Shown here in pieces: positions 34,760-46,700 of a stretch of 64,000 bases of DNA (within the stretch, counting starts at the first letter, position 1; every line of letters starts with the position of its first letter). The translations under genes were made by a program, and so were the position numbers. The stretch comes from Larix kaempferi. Taxonomy: Eukaryota > Streptophyta > Pinopsida > Pinales > Pinaceae. The notes beneath the pieces were generated by a model. The model did not search any database and was not told where the DNA came from. It was given only the letters and a program-made list of their open reading frames with translations. The DNA lies in the NCBI GenBank assembly GCA_027924585.1, contig BSBM01000643.1, positions 20,590,001 through 20,654,000 on the forward strand, read 5' to 3'.

Positions 34760-34778
34760 GAAACCACGTGTGGTTTCT
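34759..34778. repeat. 20-bp perfect inverted repeat at the viral/E2 junction
   Basis: AGAAACCAC-GT-GTGGTTTCT. It sits at the right edge of the viral segment and is related to the 'aagaaaccacgtg' units at 28620-28775. Beyond it, 34779-34880 is a T/C-rich tract. Confidence 0.8.
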
Positions 34779-34950
34779 ATATTTTCTTTTCTCTTTACTT
34801 CTTTTTTTTACTTTTCTTTCTCTTCAATTTTTTTTTTTTCGTTTTCTATATTTTCTTTTTTTTACTTCTTTTACTTCTTTGGGACAAGGGCCTGATTTTT
34901 GGACAACGTCCTAGATTTTAGGGAAACCCGAAAATGATGGCTACAAGCCT

Positions 34951-34968
34951 GGCTCAGCTCTGATACCA
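34951..34968 (-). other. E2 primer-binding site (tRNA-iMet)
   Basis: Minus strand TGGTATCAGAGCTGAGCC one base from the 5' LTR edge at 34970. Confidence 0.9.
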
Positions 34969-34969
34969 A

Positions 34970-35228
34970 TGTAGTAAACCTTATCCGGTTTACACTAGAA
35001 TTAACCAAAAGAATAAGTCACCCACCGAAAATCCATACTGGAGAAAAGATATTATTTGAATATATGAAAGATGATTTTAGAATACACAGCGGAACTTTTA
35101 AAGAGTTCTCTCGTGACTAAATATGAAAGGATGCAACCTTTTGCTTAATGTTTACAATTAATTTATTTAATTATCAAGTATTATGAAGGTTTATTGATAT
35201 ATTGATATATTATTTTATGTTTGTAACA
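34970..35228 (-). repeat. E2 5' LTR
   Basis: Partner of 23926-24183, followed by the target duplication CAAGA at 35229-35233. Confidence 0.9.
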
Positions 35229-35233
35229 CAAGA

Positions 35234-35300
35234 CTCTAAGAACACTGATTTCACATTATGGTTGATGAAGGGTATTGACCCTAGTTATATCAAGGGGGGT
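35234..35300 (+). mobile_element. E1 sequence between E2 and E3
   Basis: 67 bp that would be contiguous with 23920 on the left and 41216 on the right once both insertions are removed. No feature is seen in it. Confidence 0.5.
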
Positions 35301-35922
35301 TGATTTGATTATTTAGAGAACGAAATTAAGGAAACAATATAAAATGGAAACACACACACAAATGTTTTTCAAAATGCACAGTAGTACAGTAAAACCCAAA
35401 TTATATTAATGAATGGAATGGAAAAACACTTGTAAATTGCAAAGCAATACAAACTAGCTCAAATGGTGGTAGATTATCTCTGAAGAGAGATGTGCCAGAT
35501 AAGCTCATTTGCAAGAGATGACTACAAAGAGAGTGAAAATGGCCTTTTATCATAAGCATAAATAGGAAAAAACCTTAACATCCAGAAAACTAACCCTGGA
35601 TGATGAAGTGCCAAAAGGATTTGTGGACCTTGAGGTGGCTAGCTAATACGTCAACTTCCCGAGGGCACAATTTTGCATACGTTTTGTGTTTATGGCGCTC
35701 AATAAATCGTTGGAAAGAACTAGATAACAATTACAACTTTTGACTAGGGTTGGGGAATGCCATGGAAACCCATGGCCCCCCAATTAGCCAAATCGGTTAG
35801 GGCCTCACAACAACACCAGAATTTTGGGACCTAAAAAACCGTAGATAATTACCAACAAGATTGAGAACCATTGTAACTCAATGGAACAGGTGGGTGGCCA
35901 CGGCCAATAACCACCTATATTA
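35301..35922 (-). repeat. E3 3' LTR
   Basis: Starts 'tgatttgattattt'. Next to it inside is a C-run (35927-35934, a polypurine tract on the minus strand). The inner boundary is approximate. Confidence 0.75.
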
Positions 35923-36199
35923 GTCGTCCCCCCCTCAGGGAGAAACAGGCCCCATTGCATCAAGTTCCTCCATTATATGAGGAAATGTTTGTTGAATCTA
36001 ACTCTTGGTGATCCACTTTCCCTGGTGAAGAAGTTTCCCTACTTTGATGACCCGATAAAGTTGGATTCTCTGCTAGTAAGTTCTCTTCATCTCAGTGTCC
36101 ATGATCTAATCGATTGCATCCTTCTCAATGCAATTAGGATTGAGTTCTGTAGGGGCCAAGTGCTTGTACCTCTAAGATGTCCAAGAGAGGTGGAGAATA

Positions 36200-37235
36200 T
36201 GGTCAAAGTAGCTCCACATTAAATATAGGGTGGAAGTCGAGGAAAGGGGGAATACTTAACTTAACAACATTCTCACCCACAACCTTGGTGATGGTGTAAG
36301 GCCCATATCGAAGTGGGTGGAGCTTTTGATGGGGAATTGTGAAGCACTCTTTCTGTAAATGTAACTAGACCTTATTGCCAACTTGAAACTTTTGTGGAAC
36401 CTGATGTTGGTCATGTTACTACTTAAACATGACATTGGATTTCTACAACATATCATGAACTTTTTGCTGGATGTGTTAGATCTACTCAACAAACTTGGAT
36501 GCCCAATCAGACTCAATTTGATCATGGGATGACTAGTCTTCCTATGTGCATGCAATAGGAAATGCTACATTAATTGGGGCTAATGGTTGGAACCCCAAGC
36601 ATACTTCAAAAGTGTTGTGGCTAATAGAGTTGTAAAGAGATCTATTGTAGTTATGCTAAACATAAGGAAGGCTCTCATCCCAAGTGTGGGGATGTTTGGA
36701 TTTTTACATTCAAAAGATATGCACAATCATCATGTTGACCACCTTTGTCTACCCATCGGTTTGTGGGTGGAAAGCAGTCAATTTGGTCAACTTGGCATCC
36801 ATCATTACCCATAGGTTGGACTAGAAGGTACTCAGAAACATGTTGTCTCAATTTGTAATAATAGTCCGTGGGAGGCCAAAATGAATCCAAAAACGCTTAA
36901 AAAAGAGCTTAGTAGTGGCCTCTATTGTGATGATCTTCTTATAGGGAATTAAAATTTCCATCTCAGAGAACCAATCAACAACCACAACTACACATTCATT
37001 GTCGTGCTTACTTGAAGGAAAGCCAGACATATAGTCCATGGAGACAGACTCATAAGGCATGTCTAAGGTAGGAAATGGGGTGTACAATCCTTGCTTCTTG
37101 ATGGAAAGTTTGGAAATGGCACATGTGGTGCAAGATCAAATGTACCTTCCAATGTCTTGTCGAAGCTTCGTCCAGTAGAAGTACTTTTTCAACATTGTGA
37201 TTTTTTTCTCTACATAGAAGTGCCCTGCCACTCAA
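36200..37235 (-). pseudogene. E3 integrase and C-terminal segment
   Basis: 37087-36848 holds the integrase core start: 'YESVSMDYMSGFPSSKHDNE' and 'VVVVVDWFSEM', then 'FWIHFGLPRTIITN', near the second catalytic Asp. The zinc-finger part upstream (37235-37100) is out of frame. 36330-36200 reads 'KLHPLRYGPYTITKVVGEN' and 'FHPIFNVELL' in a third frame, the usual linker before a chromodomain. Confidence 0.75.
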
Positions 37236-37811
37236 CTATAATGTGCTTACCAAATCAAATTCTTGTGCTTTCTTGAAGGGACACAGGGGTAGATGAGATA
37301 GCATGAAATTTCACCCTAGAGATGAAATTTTAAGATCGATCTTCTTGCTTGTAATGTCTGATAGGAAATAACAAATTTAGGTTCACTATTGAGATCAATA
37401 TTCCTACTTGTAATGTTTGATAAGCAATAGCAAAGTCAGGTTCACTATCATACAATTTGGGATACCCATATGTCTCATGTCCACAAGAGTTGAGCATGGT
37501 ACTCAACATAGCAACAAGAGGTCAGTTGAGGTAGTCTGCAACATGGTTGGTGATACCCTTCTTATACTTGATTTTCAAGTGGAACTGTTGCATATATGTG
37601 GACCACTTTTGATGGCGATCGCTCTATAAATTTCCATGTGTTTGCATGAATTGTAGGGGCTTGGGATTAGTGTGGTGATGGTCGCCTTCCCTAGTATGTA
37701 GTGTTTCCATTAGCGACAATCTTGCACAATGGAGTACATCCCCTTGTCATAGGTGGGATACCTATGAACAAAATCATAGAGTGTTTCACTATGATAAGCC
37801 ATCGTATGTCC

Positions 37812-38720
37812 CTACTGAGTGAGGACTATAATGATAGCATAGCTAGAGGAATATGTATAAATCTTAAAAGGTTGTTGCAGGTCTAGTAGAGTAAGGATTG
37901 GTGTTGAGTAGAGGCGACGTTTCAGATCCTCAAAGGATTTCTGTTGCAATGCACCACAAGCAAACTTGGCTTTGGCTCTACCCTTGGTCACTTGGCTTAA
38001 GGGCCAAGCAATATGAGATAAACCCGACACAAACCTGCGGTAAAATTTGGTGAGGCCCAAAAAGCTGTGGAGCTCTGTTAGAATTGATAGGGCTGCATAA
38101 TCATGAATGAATTGGATATTGGTTGGGTCCACATGCACCCCGTGTTCATCCACAATGTATCCCGCGTACTAAATTCTCTCCATGCATAATTATCATTTAT
38201 CCAAATTGGTATATAACTTGTGTTGTCACAAGGTACTAATGATCTGTTGAATGTGATGCAAGTGTTCCACCTAAGTTCTATTAAAGATGAGGATGTTGTC
38301 TAGATATATGACCACAAAAGAGCTTGTGAATGGGTGAAATATATCATCCATCATCCTCATAAATATTGTTGGGGTATTATTGAAGCTAAAGAGCATGACC
38401 AACCACCAAAAAGGCCTTCTTTGGACTTAAATGTTGTCTTCCATACATCTATATACTCAATCGAGACTTGGTGGTAATTTGACTTCAAATCAATCTTACT
38501 AAATAACTTGGCACCCTTAAGCTAATCAAGAAGATCATCAATCTAGGGTATTGGGTATTGATTCTTGAAAATGATTTTGTTCAAGGTTCTTAATCAATAT
38601 AGAGTCCCCGTGTCCCATCCTTCTTCTGCACCAACAGAATTGGCCTCCCACAAGGTGAGGAGTTCGATCGAATGTGGCCTTTTTGGATGAGCTCTAATGC
38701 TTTATTTCCTCATTCTCCAA
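37812..38720 (-). pseudogene. E3 reverse transcriptase and RNase H
   Basis: Fragments of RT: 'PILLVQKKDGT' at about 38640-38610 and 'FVVIYLDNILIF' at about 38320-38285. The second catalytic Asp of the YxDD box is Asn (codon at 38295-38297). RNase H begins in 38153-37812 ('LGLTKFYRRFVSGLSHIAWP'), where the usual T-D-A-S reads T-Y-S-S, so its first catalytic Asp is lost as well. Confidence 0.8.
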
Positions 38721-39479
38721 AAGAGAATGTCTATATATTGGACCATTAGGTAAAGGAGCACCAGGTATCAAATCAATTGAATGTTTAACCTAGCAGTGTA
38801 GAGGTACCCCTTTAGGCAAGGAAAACATATCTATGTACTCTCCTACAATCTTGTCCACCTACTTCTATTGTTTAGAGAGACCTTTCACTAAGGATGCGGT
38901 GGTTCATGAAATGACCTTTCATCCACCTTCTAACTGAACCATGAAGTGAAAAAATTTCCTATTCTAAGAGATGACCTTCCAACATGAATTTGCATAGATT
39001 AAGGAAACTGTAGTAGTTGAGACTACCTCAGGTATCCTGTAGAGTTGTCCTTCTAAAATAATATTGACACTGTGGTTCCTAGACTCATCAATAACACGGT
39101 GTTTCCACATATAGAGTTATTCTAAAACTATCACAAACTTCAAGTGCGGAAACATCACATAGTACCTCATCTTTGAAAGGTTTTATGTTGTAGAATAGGC
39201 AACATGTTAATTGACATGGATGTCTTGTCCCTATATCAACCAAATGATGGCGTATGGTTGGGGGTGTGGCATCATTGGAAAATTCAATCTCTTGATGGAC
39301 TTCACCAAGATCATTCTTCTAGCTACCACTTTCAGCAATGAAATTTAGTGAATTCCCCTTCACCCACAATTGTTAATGGAAGAGGTGCTCCCATTCCTTT
39401 GGCTTCTCTAACTCTTTTGGTTGGATATTTGTGGTTGTGATGGTGGCACTAGGTTCTACATCAATGATCTGATTTCCCC

Positions 39480-40359
39480 TCTCTTTCTCCGAATCAAAGT
39501 CCAAGCCAGAGTCTAGCTCTAAGGATTTCATCTCAGCCAACAATAATTGTTTTGAGTGACATTCATTAGTATTGTGCTAGGGGATTTTCTGGAACTCACA
39601 CCACTTGTTGATGTCCTTCTTCGATTTCCTGTTACCTTTCTTTACATGTGTCTTGGCTTGGTTGTCATGATTTTGACCATCCTTGCTTTGTCCTTTTTCA
39701 TGATTTAGGGACGACTTTACCAAGTTTCTATTGTATTTGATTTGCAAACCCAAACTCTCACTTATTATTTTGCTTAAAATTTTGCTATATCTTGATAGCA
39801 TACCAATCAGCAACTCCCAGTGAGGAGATGTCTAGGAAACCCATCTCTGTCTAGATGTAATTGTGAAAGCCACTACTGTACTTTAGGACCAAGTTTCGTT
39901 CAGAGTCTCTAATACCCAGCTTAGAGTGCAAGGAATGGAATATATTAGTGAACTCCTACAACGTCTAGTCTCTCTCCTGGCACAAAATTTTTCCAACTTG
40001 TTGACTGGTCATCATAGTTTCCAACAGGGTAGAGATCCTCCTTGAAGACATCGAAAAAAGACACCAAAGTGGGTTATTTCCTGTATATTTTAGACTCATA
40101 TCTAACATGATTCTTTCAATAACCATCCCACCAATCTTTGACATGTAGAGAGGGACTTAAGGAGTGTGAAGGTGATATTTTCGTTGTCGGAAAATTTTTG
40201 AATACAGTAGCAAATATCTAACAAATTTAACCATTTTTCGAAAGAATCTACATCTATCTGGCCTTCAAATAAGGGGATTTCAAAGTTAACTTGTGCCTTT
40301 AATGGATTTGCTCCTCCGAAATGGCTACTCATTGAAGGTGTCTCCGTCTCCGTTGGCAA
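39480..40359 (-). pseudogene. E3 gag with broken zinc knuckle
   Basis: 40359-40102 reads 'FEIPLFEGQIDVDSFEKWLN', the N-terminal gag motif of plant gypsy elements. 39813-39577 ends WCEFQKIP, followed after a TAG by HNTNECHSKQ in the same frame: the knuckle is C-x8-H-x4-C with a stop where Trp is usual. Further stops and shifts lie between. Confidence 0.7.
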
Positions 40360-40589
40360 TCATCGAAGGATCTGGGTGAAATTATCCATCATTTCATTCA
40401 TTTATTACACGAGGGATTCCTCAAGCAATAACTTAATAGGTTTTCATGCTTCATCATCTCTCTTTTCTTCTCCTACATTGTGAGGTTTCTTGGGCTGACA
40501 TGAGCCATTGTCCCCAAGCTCAACTAGTTCAAGACCCAACTCTTGATATCCATATCTCATTGGGGACATGCACTGAGAAACAACAAGAG

Positions 40590-40608
40590 CAGATTGCTCT
40601 GATACCAC
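40590..40608 (-). other. E3 primer-binding site (tRNA-iMet)
   Basis: Minus strand TGGTATCAGAGCAATCT lies one base from the 5' LTR. Confidence 0.85.
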
Positions 40609-41210
40609 TGATTTGTATTATTTGAACAAAATGAAGGAAACAATATAAAATGGAAACACACACACAAATATTTTGTAGAAACCATAATAGTATAGTAAAA
40701 CCCAAATTATATTAATGAACGGAATGGAAAAGCACTATAAACTAAAAGCAATACAAACTATCTTAGATGGTGGTAGCTTATCTTAGAAGAGAGATGTGTC
40801 AACTACACCCATTCGCAAGAGCTAATTAGAAAGAGATAAAAAAGACCTTTTATCATAATCATAAAGAGGCAAAAACCCTAACATCCAAAAACCTAACCCT
40901 AAGAGATGAAGTGCCAATGGATTTGTGGGCTCCGAGGTGGCTAGCTGATATGTCAACTTCTCGTAGGTGCAACTTTTGCATATGATATCCATTTAGGGAA
41001 CTTGATAGCTCGTTGGAAAGAACCAACTGAGAATTAGAACCTTTGATTGGGGCTAGGGAATGTCAAGGATTGGCTAAGAAACATCGTTTAGGGCCTCAAA
41101 ATGAACCTGTAACTTTGGGATCCGAAAAACTGTAAAATATTTCCAAGAAGTTGGAGAACCATTGTAATTTGGTGGAACATGTGAATGGATACCAATATCC
41201 ACTTGGATCA
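40609..41210 (-). repeat. E3 5' LTR
   Basis: Starts 'tgatttgtattattt' and ends 'cttggatca', followed by the GGGGT target duplication. Confidence 0.85.
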
Positions 41211-41543
41211 GGGGTAGAGTCATTTCCCACTATTTATTCTCTGGAATCCAAAGTCATGGGACGGTTGTTTTGAGCACGCTCCCCTAGACATGTGATGGTG
41301 ATTGTTGGTTGCTTGCTAGGGAATTCGATCGACGTAGTCGACACTTCCACTTACGGGTTCTATATGTGGTTAATTAGATTGGTATAGCCGATGCCAAAAT
41401 ATATTACAATAGAGGATGAGATGGAGAAGTTAGGGATGAAAGTAGTGGTGACAATGTATGCAGAGTACTTGTGAGTATGGATGGGACCCCAATTGGATTG
41501 GATGGTGTTATTTATTATTATAAACCTTCATGGTTCTATGCCT

Positions 41544-42290
41544 AGTCTATTGAATGTGTGTGTACAATTAATTTCTAATGCTTTGTATGAAGAATGACAA
41601 GTAATGAATCATGGTAAAACTTAATCAATAACGAATGGTGAATGATGTATGTTTAATTGTTCTTTTACATGTTGACTTCCAGTTTTGAGAACTATTTATT
41701 ACGGGCAATGGGTGTTGATTATTAGTAAACTTGCACAAAGTGTGTACATTGACCATGTATACACACCTTGCATGAGTACAGTATTATGTTCAACTATTAA
41801 AATATTTATTAGTAACTTTGAGAATAAAAGAATGATTAGCACATGTGTGTTTATAAACACATAATTTTATTGGCATGTTGGATGTGTTTAAAGTTTTAGT
41901 TGGATTGAATGGATTATATATATATATATCCTATTGATTGTGTGCGTACAATTCATTTCTAATGCTTTGTATGAAGAATGACGAGTAATGAATGGTGGTG
42001 AAACTTAATTAATAACGAATGGTAAATGATGCATGCTTAATTATTCATCTGCATGTCGACTTCCAACATACCAGAACTATGCATTAGGGGAAATGGATGT
42101 TGATTATTAGTACCCATGTGTGAGGTGTGTATGTTGGCCGCGTATACACACCTTGCATGAGTACAATATTATATTCAATTAGTAAAATATTTAACTTGGT
42201 TGAGATTAAAAGAATGATTAGCATGTGTGTATTTATAAACATATGCTTTCTAGGTTTACAAGAATTATTGGCATGTTAGTTGGATTGAAT
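41544..42290. repeat. tandem duplication of about 380 bp inside E1
   Basis: Copy 1 about 41544-41900, copy 2 about 41930-42290. They share 'ctaatgctttgtatgaagaa', 'gacttcca', 'ttgattattagta', 'tatacacaccttgcatgagt' and 'aaaagaatgattagca'. Confidence 0.85.
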
Positions 42291-42295
42291 GGATT

Positions 42296-42296
<1 letters not shown>

Positions 42297-42328
<32 letters not shown>
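42297..42328. repeat. (TA)n microsatellite
   Basis: About 16 TA dinucleotides right after the second copy of the E1 tandem repeat; a shorter (TA)n at 41917-41929 follows the first copy. Confidence 0.95.
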
Positions 42329-42330
<2 letters not shown>

Positions 42331-43608
42331 TTTTCATGGATATATTATGTACATGTATGGAAGTACATATATAATATAATATAATACGATATAAATAAAA
42401 TATCTTCATTGACTAATGATAGGTAGATAAGATTGCACAGATTCGGGAGTAAGTTGTCATATTACATTTAACTAGGGTTATGTGAAGATTTGATGTTCCA
42501 CTCATTATGAGTGATTATTTTATTATATTTTAACCTAAAACTAAGGGGGGTGATGGGGAAGATTTTGATAAATAGTGAAGAGAAGATAGGCAACGGGAGA
42601 TCACATCCTAAGAGAATGAAGGGTTTTGAGATTTTTTTAGAAGATTTTGAACAACTATTGGAAGAAATACTACCTATCTTTGTGTATCATTGTTGATTTT
42701 TATGGATTGTTGTTCTTTCAGTCATGGGCACAAAGGGATAAGAATCTAAAGTGTTTCTTGGAGCTAGGATGACAACAAGGATCCTAGTTGGCAATGTAGT
42801 GTAATCTGTCTCTGGGCATGGACATTGACGAGAGACAAGATCAAGGTTGGCTCATTGTAATTGGGATCCTTCATCATCCATGTTTGGTCTTCTTCATCAT
42901 TCTTGCAAGATATCGAATTCTATTAAAGAGGTTTTTTTTGTGAATTTGAATTGTTTATGTATTGTTAGTGCATGTATTCTTATGTTATTTTTTGCTATGT
43001 GAATCATCAATAAATTACTGGTTTACCTAAATGATGGAACATTATGCCTATATTAGTATCCTCAAATAGTTTTGAAACTGAAACTAAAAACTATAAAACT
43101 AAGATTTATTGTAAAAACAAGAGAAAAATTAAACAATTATTAAATAAGAAATTGTAATTAAATTATAATACATGATCAAAACTTAATGAACTTCTATGAA
43201 TGTTATAGTAACTTATAGATGGTAGCATAGCCCTAGTTCTAAATATAGGCTAAGAGGAGCTACCATTGTTTTGTGTTTTGATCTAAATATGAACAACTTA
43301 TATTAAAACAAATTAGCATGAACTGCAACCTTATTAATTAAAGCTAAATTGCAAAAATATAAAAAGCTAGACAAATATTACATACAAAAATACGGAGGAC
43401 AAAAACATTTTTGAGACTAACTTTATAAACTACAATGGAAAATAGGAGTGATTCTCATGAGTTTAGCACTCATAATCTAAATATAATATGTTAGACTATA
43501 GGTTATAACACTACTAGTAGTAAAAATACGATTAAGATTAACTATTACAATAAAAATATGGGGCTCAAACTATATGCTCTTTCCTTAAAACAAAAGTAAT
43601 AGTGATAA

Positions 43609-43791
43609 TTTTGTCAATGGAGTGTAGATTGGGTGGTTGGGAGGAATGTTGTTATCCTCCCCACCCGGGTTCAAATCTTGCTTTGTGACACTTGCTCCTT
43701 GGGAGCGGACTTTCTATGTAATGATTGTAATTCTGGCCATACCTTGATTCTCCAAAAGAATAGCAGGTGTTGGCATTTTCCGTGGAAAAAA
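43609..43791 (+). mobile_element. tRNA-derived SINE with 17-bp target duplication
   Basis: Flanked by 'aaaagtaatagtgataa' (43592-43608) and 'aaaagtaatagcgataa' (43792-43808), one mismatch. The head has 'attgggtggttgggagg' (A-box region) and GGGTTCAAATC (B box, 43669-43679) at tRNA-like spacing, and the body ends in a run of A. It is about 183 bp and has no ORF, as expected of a Pol III-transcribed SINE moved by a LINE. A partial relative is at 28494. Confidence 0.8.
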
Positions 43792-46700
43792 AAAAGTAAT
43801 AGCGATAAGTATAACTACCTCATGCTAAGAAGTGAATCTTCATGTGCTAGCTATAAAAGAATGCTAGTTGTAATAGAGTGTACCTACATTGAAGTGATGC
43901 CAAAATGAAATAAACATAAATGTAAGAGCCTATAGAGGGTAGAAAAGTTGTGGAAAGCTTCCACTAACATGTGGAAGAAGGACCTTCAACCTACGATAAA
44001 CACATCCAAACAAAGTTAGATGGGTATCTACAATATAATACTTGAAAAAAAATATAACTAAAAGTATAGAGCCCATTGAATGTTTTGGATATGCATCAAG
44101 AAACTAAAATAATCTTATATTTACTAACAAGTAAAACCTAAATGTTATATTTGTAGAATAAATGAACAAAAACCCTCAAACTCGGAGAAGAATAAACCCT
44201 CATTTTCAACATTGCAAGATGAAATACAAATTGATTTTTCTTGGCTTCCATGAAGAGAATTCATCTCTATTTTCCCCACTTTTGAAACCTACAATACACA
44301 ACAAACATAAAGCACATAAATTGAGTAGAAGATCCACCCATTATGAGAAAAATAACATAAAAAATGTGCAAGGAAAACATAAAATATGTAATAAAAAAAT
44401 TAAAAGTTGGATACATTGATAAGAAGGACATAGGCCATGGCAATTCCCTTGGGTGGCAGCCATGGAGCCACAGACCTCCATATTGGGTGTGATGCTAGCC
44501 AAACTTCTAGTTGAAGCCTATCTCACTAGGGGTCGAAGCCCGTTTCCTCGCAACACATGTCAGAACTTCGAGCCAATAACTGAGCCAAGTCCATGAAGGA
44601 ACCCCATGCCCATGAGGAGCAAGGAGGGTTTGGAGGCATGGTCATGGCCTTGAACCTCAAACCTATAGAAGGTCATGCCTTGTACTAGAATCCATCACCT
44701 CCATTAAAACACCAAGATTCCATTGCAACAAATCGGGTTTCACAAACTATCGCAATACAAACTATGGGTTGACGAGGAGGTCACACCTCCACTCTATAAT
44801 AGCCTTACCTCAACCAAATTCAACAATGTTTCCATGCTTGGAAGCTCTATGGGGCAATGAAACACTCTCTCACTATGAATATTTTCCCAATAGCCAAAAT
44901 ACTTGTCTTTTGGCATTGGAACTATATGTTTCTCACCCACCATTGCTTGGTTGATGAATAGATGGAGATTTGTGAGGATGGGAGTGGGAAAAACCACATG
45001 GGTGGGAATGGAGGGATTATAGTTATTTCTCCTTGAGCTAAGTGATTAGTTTTCCATCATTCACACCAGCTAGACACTAAGGAGAGAGGGTCGTGCCTCA
45101 CAATACCCATCCAAAAGGAGAAATATGTCATGGAGCAGATGTTCTAGTGAGCAGGAAAGGATAACCTAGTCAACCCTCGCGTGTGCAAGGAAAAAAAAAA
45201 GAGAACGCCCCCTGCTTGAAACCAGTTATAAACACACAAGAAAAAAAGTAATAATCAACTAATCTATAAGAGTTTTTAATGACTATGGCTATGCACAAGA
45301 AGTTTCCATGTGCCCTTGCATATGGTTGATGGTGATAGGTTCAAGTGAATTTAGGTTAATCATTTAAAAAGACAACAACACTTCTAAGAAATGAAGAGGT
45401 TATTTTATACATTAAGCTTCGCAATTTATGTTATGTAACTCTTTGTTATATTCATATTTTACAATTGATAATGGCATTGATAGTAGTTGCTAAAAAGAAT
45501 GTGAAAGAGAGAATATGGGTGGTTGTTAATAAGACACTTCCCTTGGAACTTGTAACAATATATCATAGTCTATATATTACCATGAGCATTTTATCTTTCT
45601 TGAAATAGCCCTAAGTGTATCATCCATCCTCTTGAGATTCATCACAACATTATGGTATCACATTTCTCTCATTGGAGTAAGTGAAACGCAGGACTTTTGT
45701 GTTAGTGGCTATAAATGAACCTTTTCTTACAAGGACTTGAGCTTATAACCATTCCCATTGAATGAGTGATCATGATCTCATGTGACATTACCCTTTTGTA
45801 GAAGAAGATGTGATTTGAGCCATCACTTGGGTGACTACAAGTAGACCTTTTCTCATGCATATTCACCCTTGCAAATTTGAGTGTCAAGTTCCATGGGCAC
45901 TCACACTTACTTTAATCATCATGAAACTTTTCTCATATACCTCCTTCTATCATAGCAATTGCAATCTAGCTAATGGGACCCACCTACTCTCTTGGTATTT
46001 TTCTTAAGTATTATGCTTATGTATAGCTCCAATGCATGGTAAGATGGAAAATTTAAGCATTGATATCAACCTATATCTCATCCATGGTATATTAATGCAT
46101 ATGCTTTATTAGTGGGGTGTCTATTTTCCCAAATCATTTTAATGGACACCGATGACATTATTCTCTTGTTCAAAATTTCATGTGCTTTGTTGTCTCAAAG
46201 TCATTCCTCTTCTCTTCTAGCTAGCTTTAAACCTTGCAAATGATTAGTCAAGCTTACAACGGGATAGGGAGAAACACAATATATTCACATCAACCACATC
46301 AACTCACTTCAATTCATTTATAGAGAACAAACTTGAAAAATATCATGTTGAAAAATATCCCATGCAAATGCTCCAAAAATAAACCGATCTAGAAAATTTA
46401 AGACAATTGGAAGTATTCAGGTGCAATAATTAACTAATCTATCTAGTAGGGGCATTATGTAAGTGGCTCAGTTAGTATCACCAAAAGTACCAACCCATGA
46501 CATTGTAACTGTAAAGGACGCATCATATTGTGAGTGAAGAAATGACAATGAGTGAGTTACATAGAGGTTAACTTCATGAGAAGTTGACGAGTTCTTCCAT
46601 CCTCATAGTGTTGGTGTTATATGCAAGAACCAATGATAGGTTCTACTTATAGATAAATGATTATCATAAGAAGATACTCATTCCCTAGTGAGAAAGAAGG

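Larger units (their letters stand above)
23926..35228 (-). mobile_element. E2: LTR element (LARD-like) carrying two further insertions
   Basis: Terminal repeats 23926-24183 and 34970-35228 (258/259 bp, TG...CA) are flanked by CAAGA at 23921-23925 and 35229-35233. A tRNA-iMet-type primer site sits beside the right LTR and a polypurine tract beside the left one, so the element is minus-strand. After removing E2a and the viral segment the remaining body is roughly 2.5 kb and encodes only a broken coiled-coil ORF. No protease, RT or integrase of its own is visible, so it is non-autonomous. Confidence 0.9.
35301..41210 (-). mobile_element. E3: decayed full-length Ty3/gypsy element
   Basis: LTRs at 35301-35922 and 40609-41210 share 'ggaaacaatataaaatgg', 'cccaaattatattaatgaa' and more. 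GGGGT flanks both sides (35296-35300, 41211-41215). The minus-strand interior runs primer site, gag, zinc knuckle, protease region, RT, RNase H, integrase and a C-terminal chromo-type segment, in gypsy order. Frames are broken throughout and catalytic residues have changed, so it is an old copy. Confidence 0.9.

Noticed and set aside
23926-35228. An LTR retrotransposon that naturally encodes a caulimovirid polymerase
   Set aside because: The viral part has its own TATA box and poly(A) signal, lacks integrase, and is bounded by an E2 repeat array instead of running from primer site to polypurine tract.
44420-45050. Possible gene remnant in the less AT-rich patch of E1
   Set aside because: No frame resembles a known protein and no splice pattern could be built.
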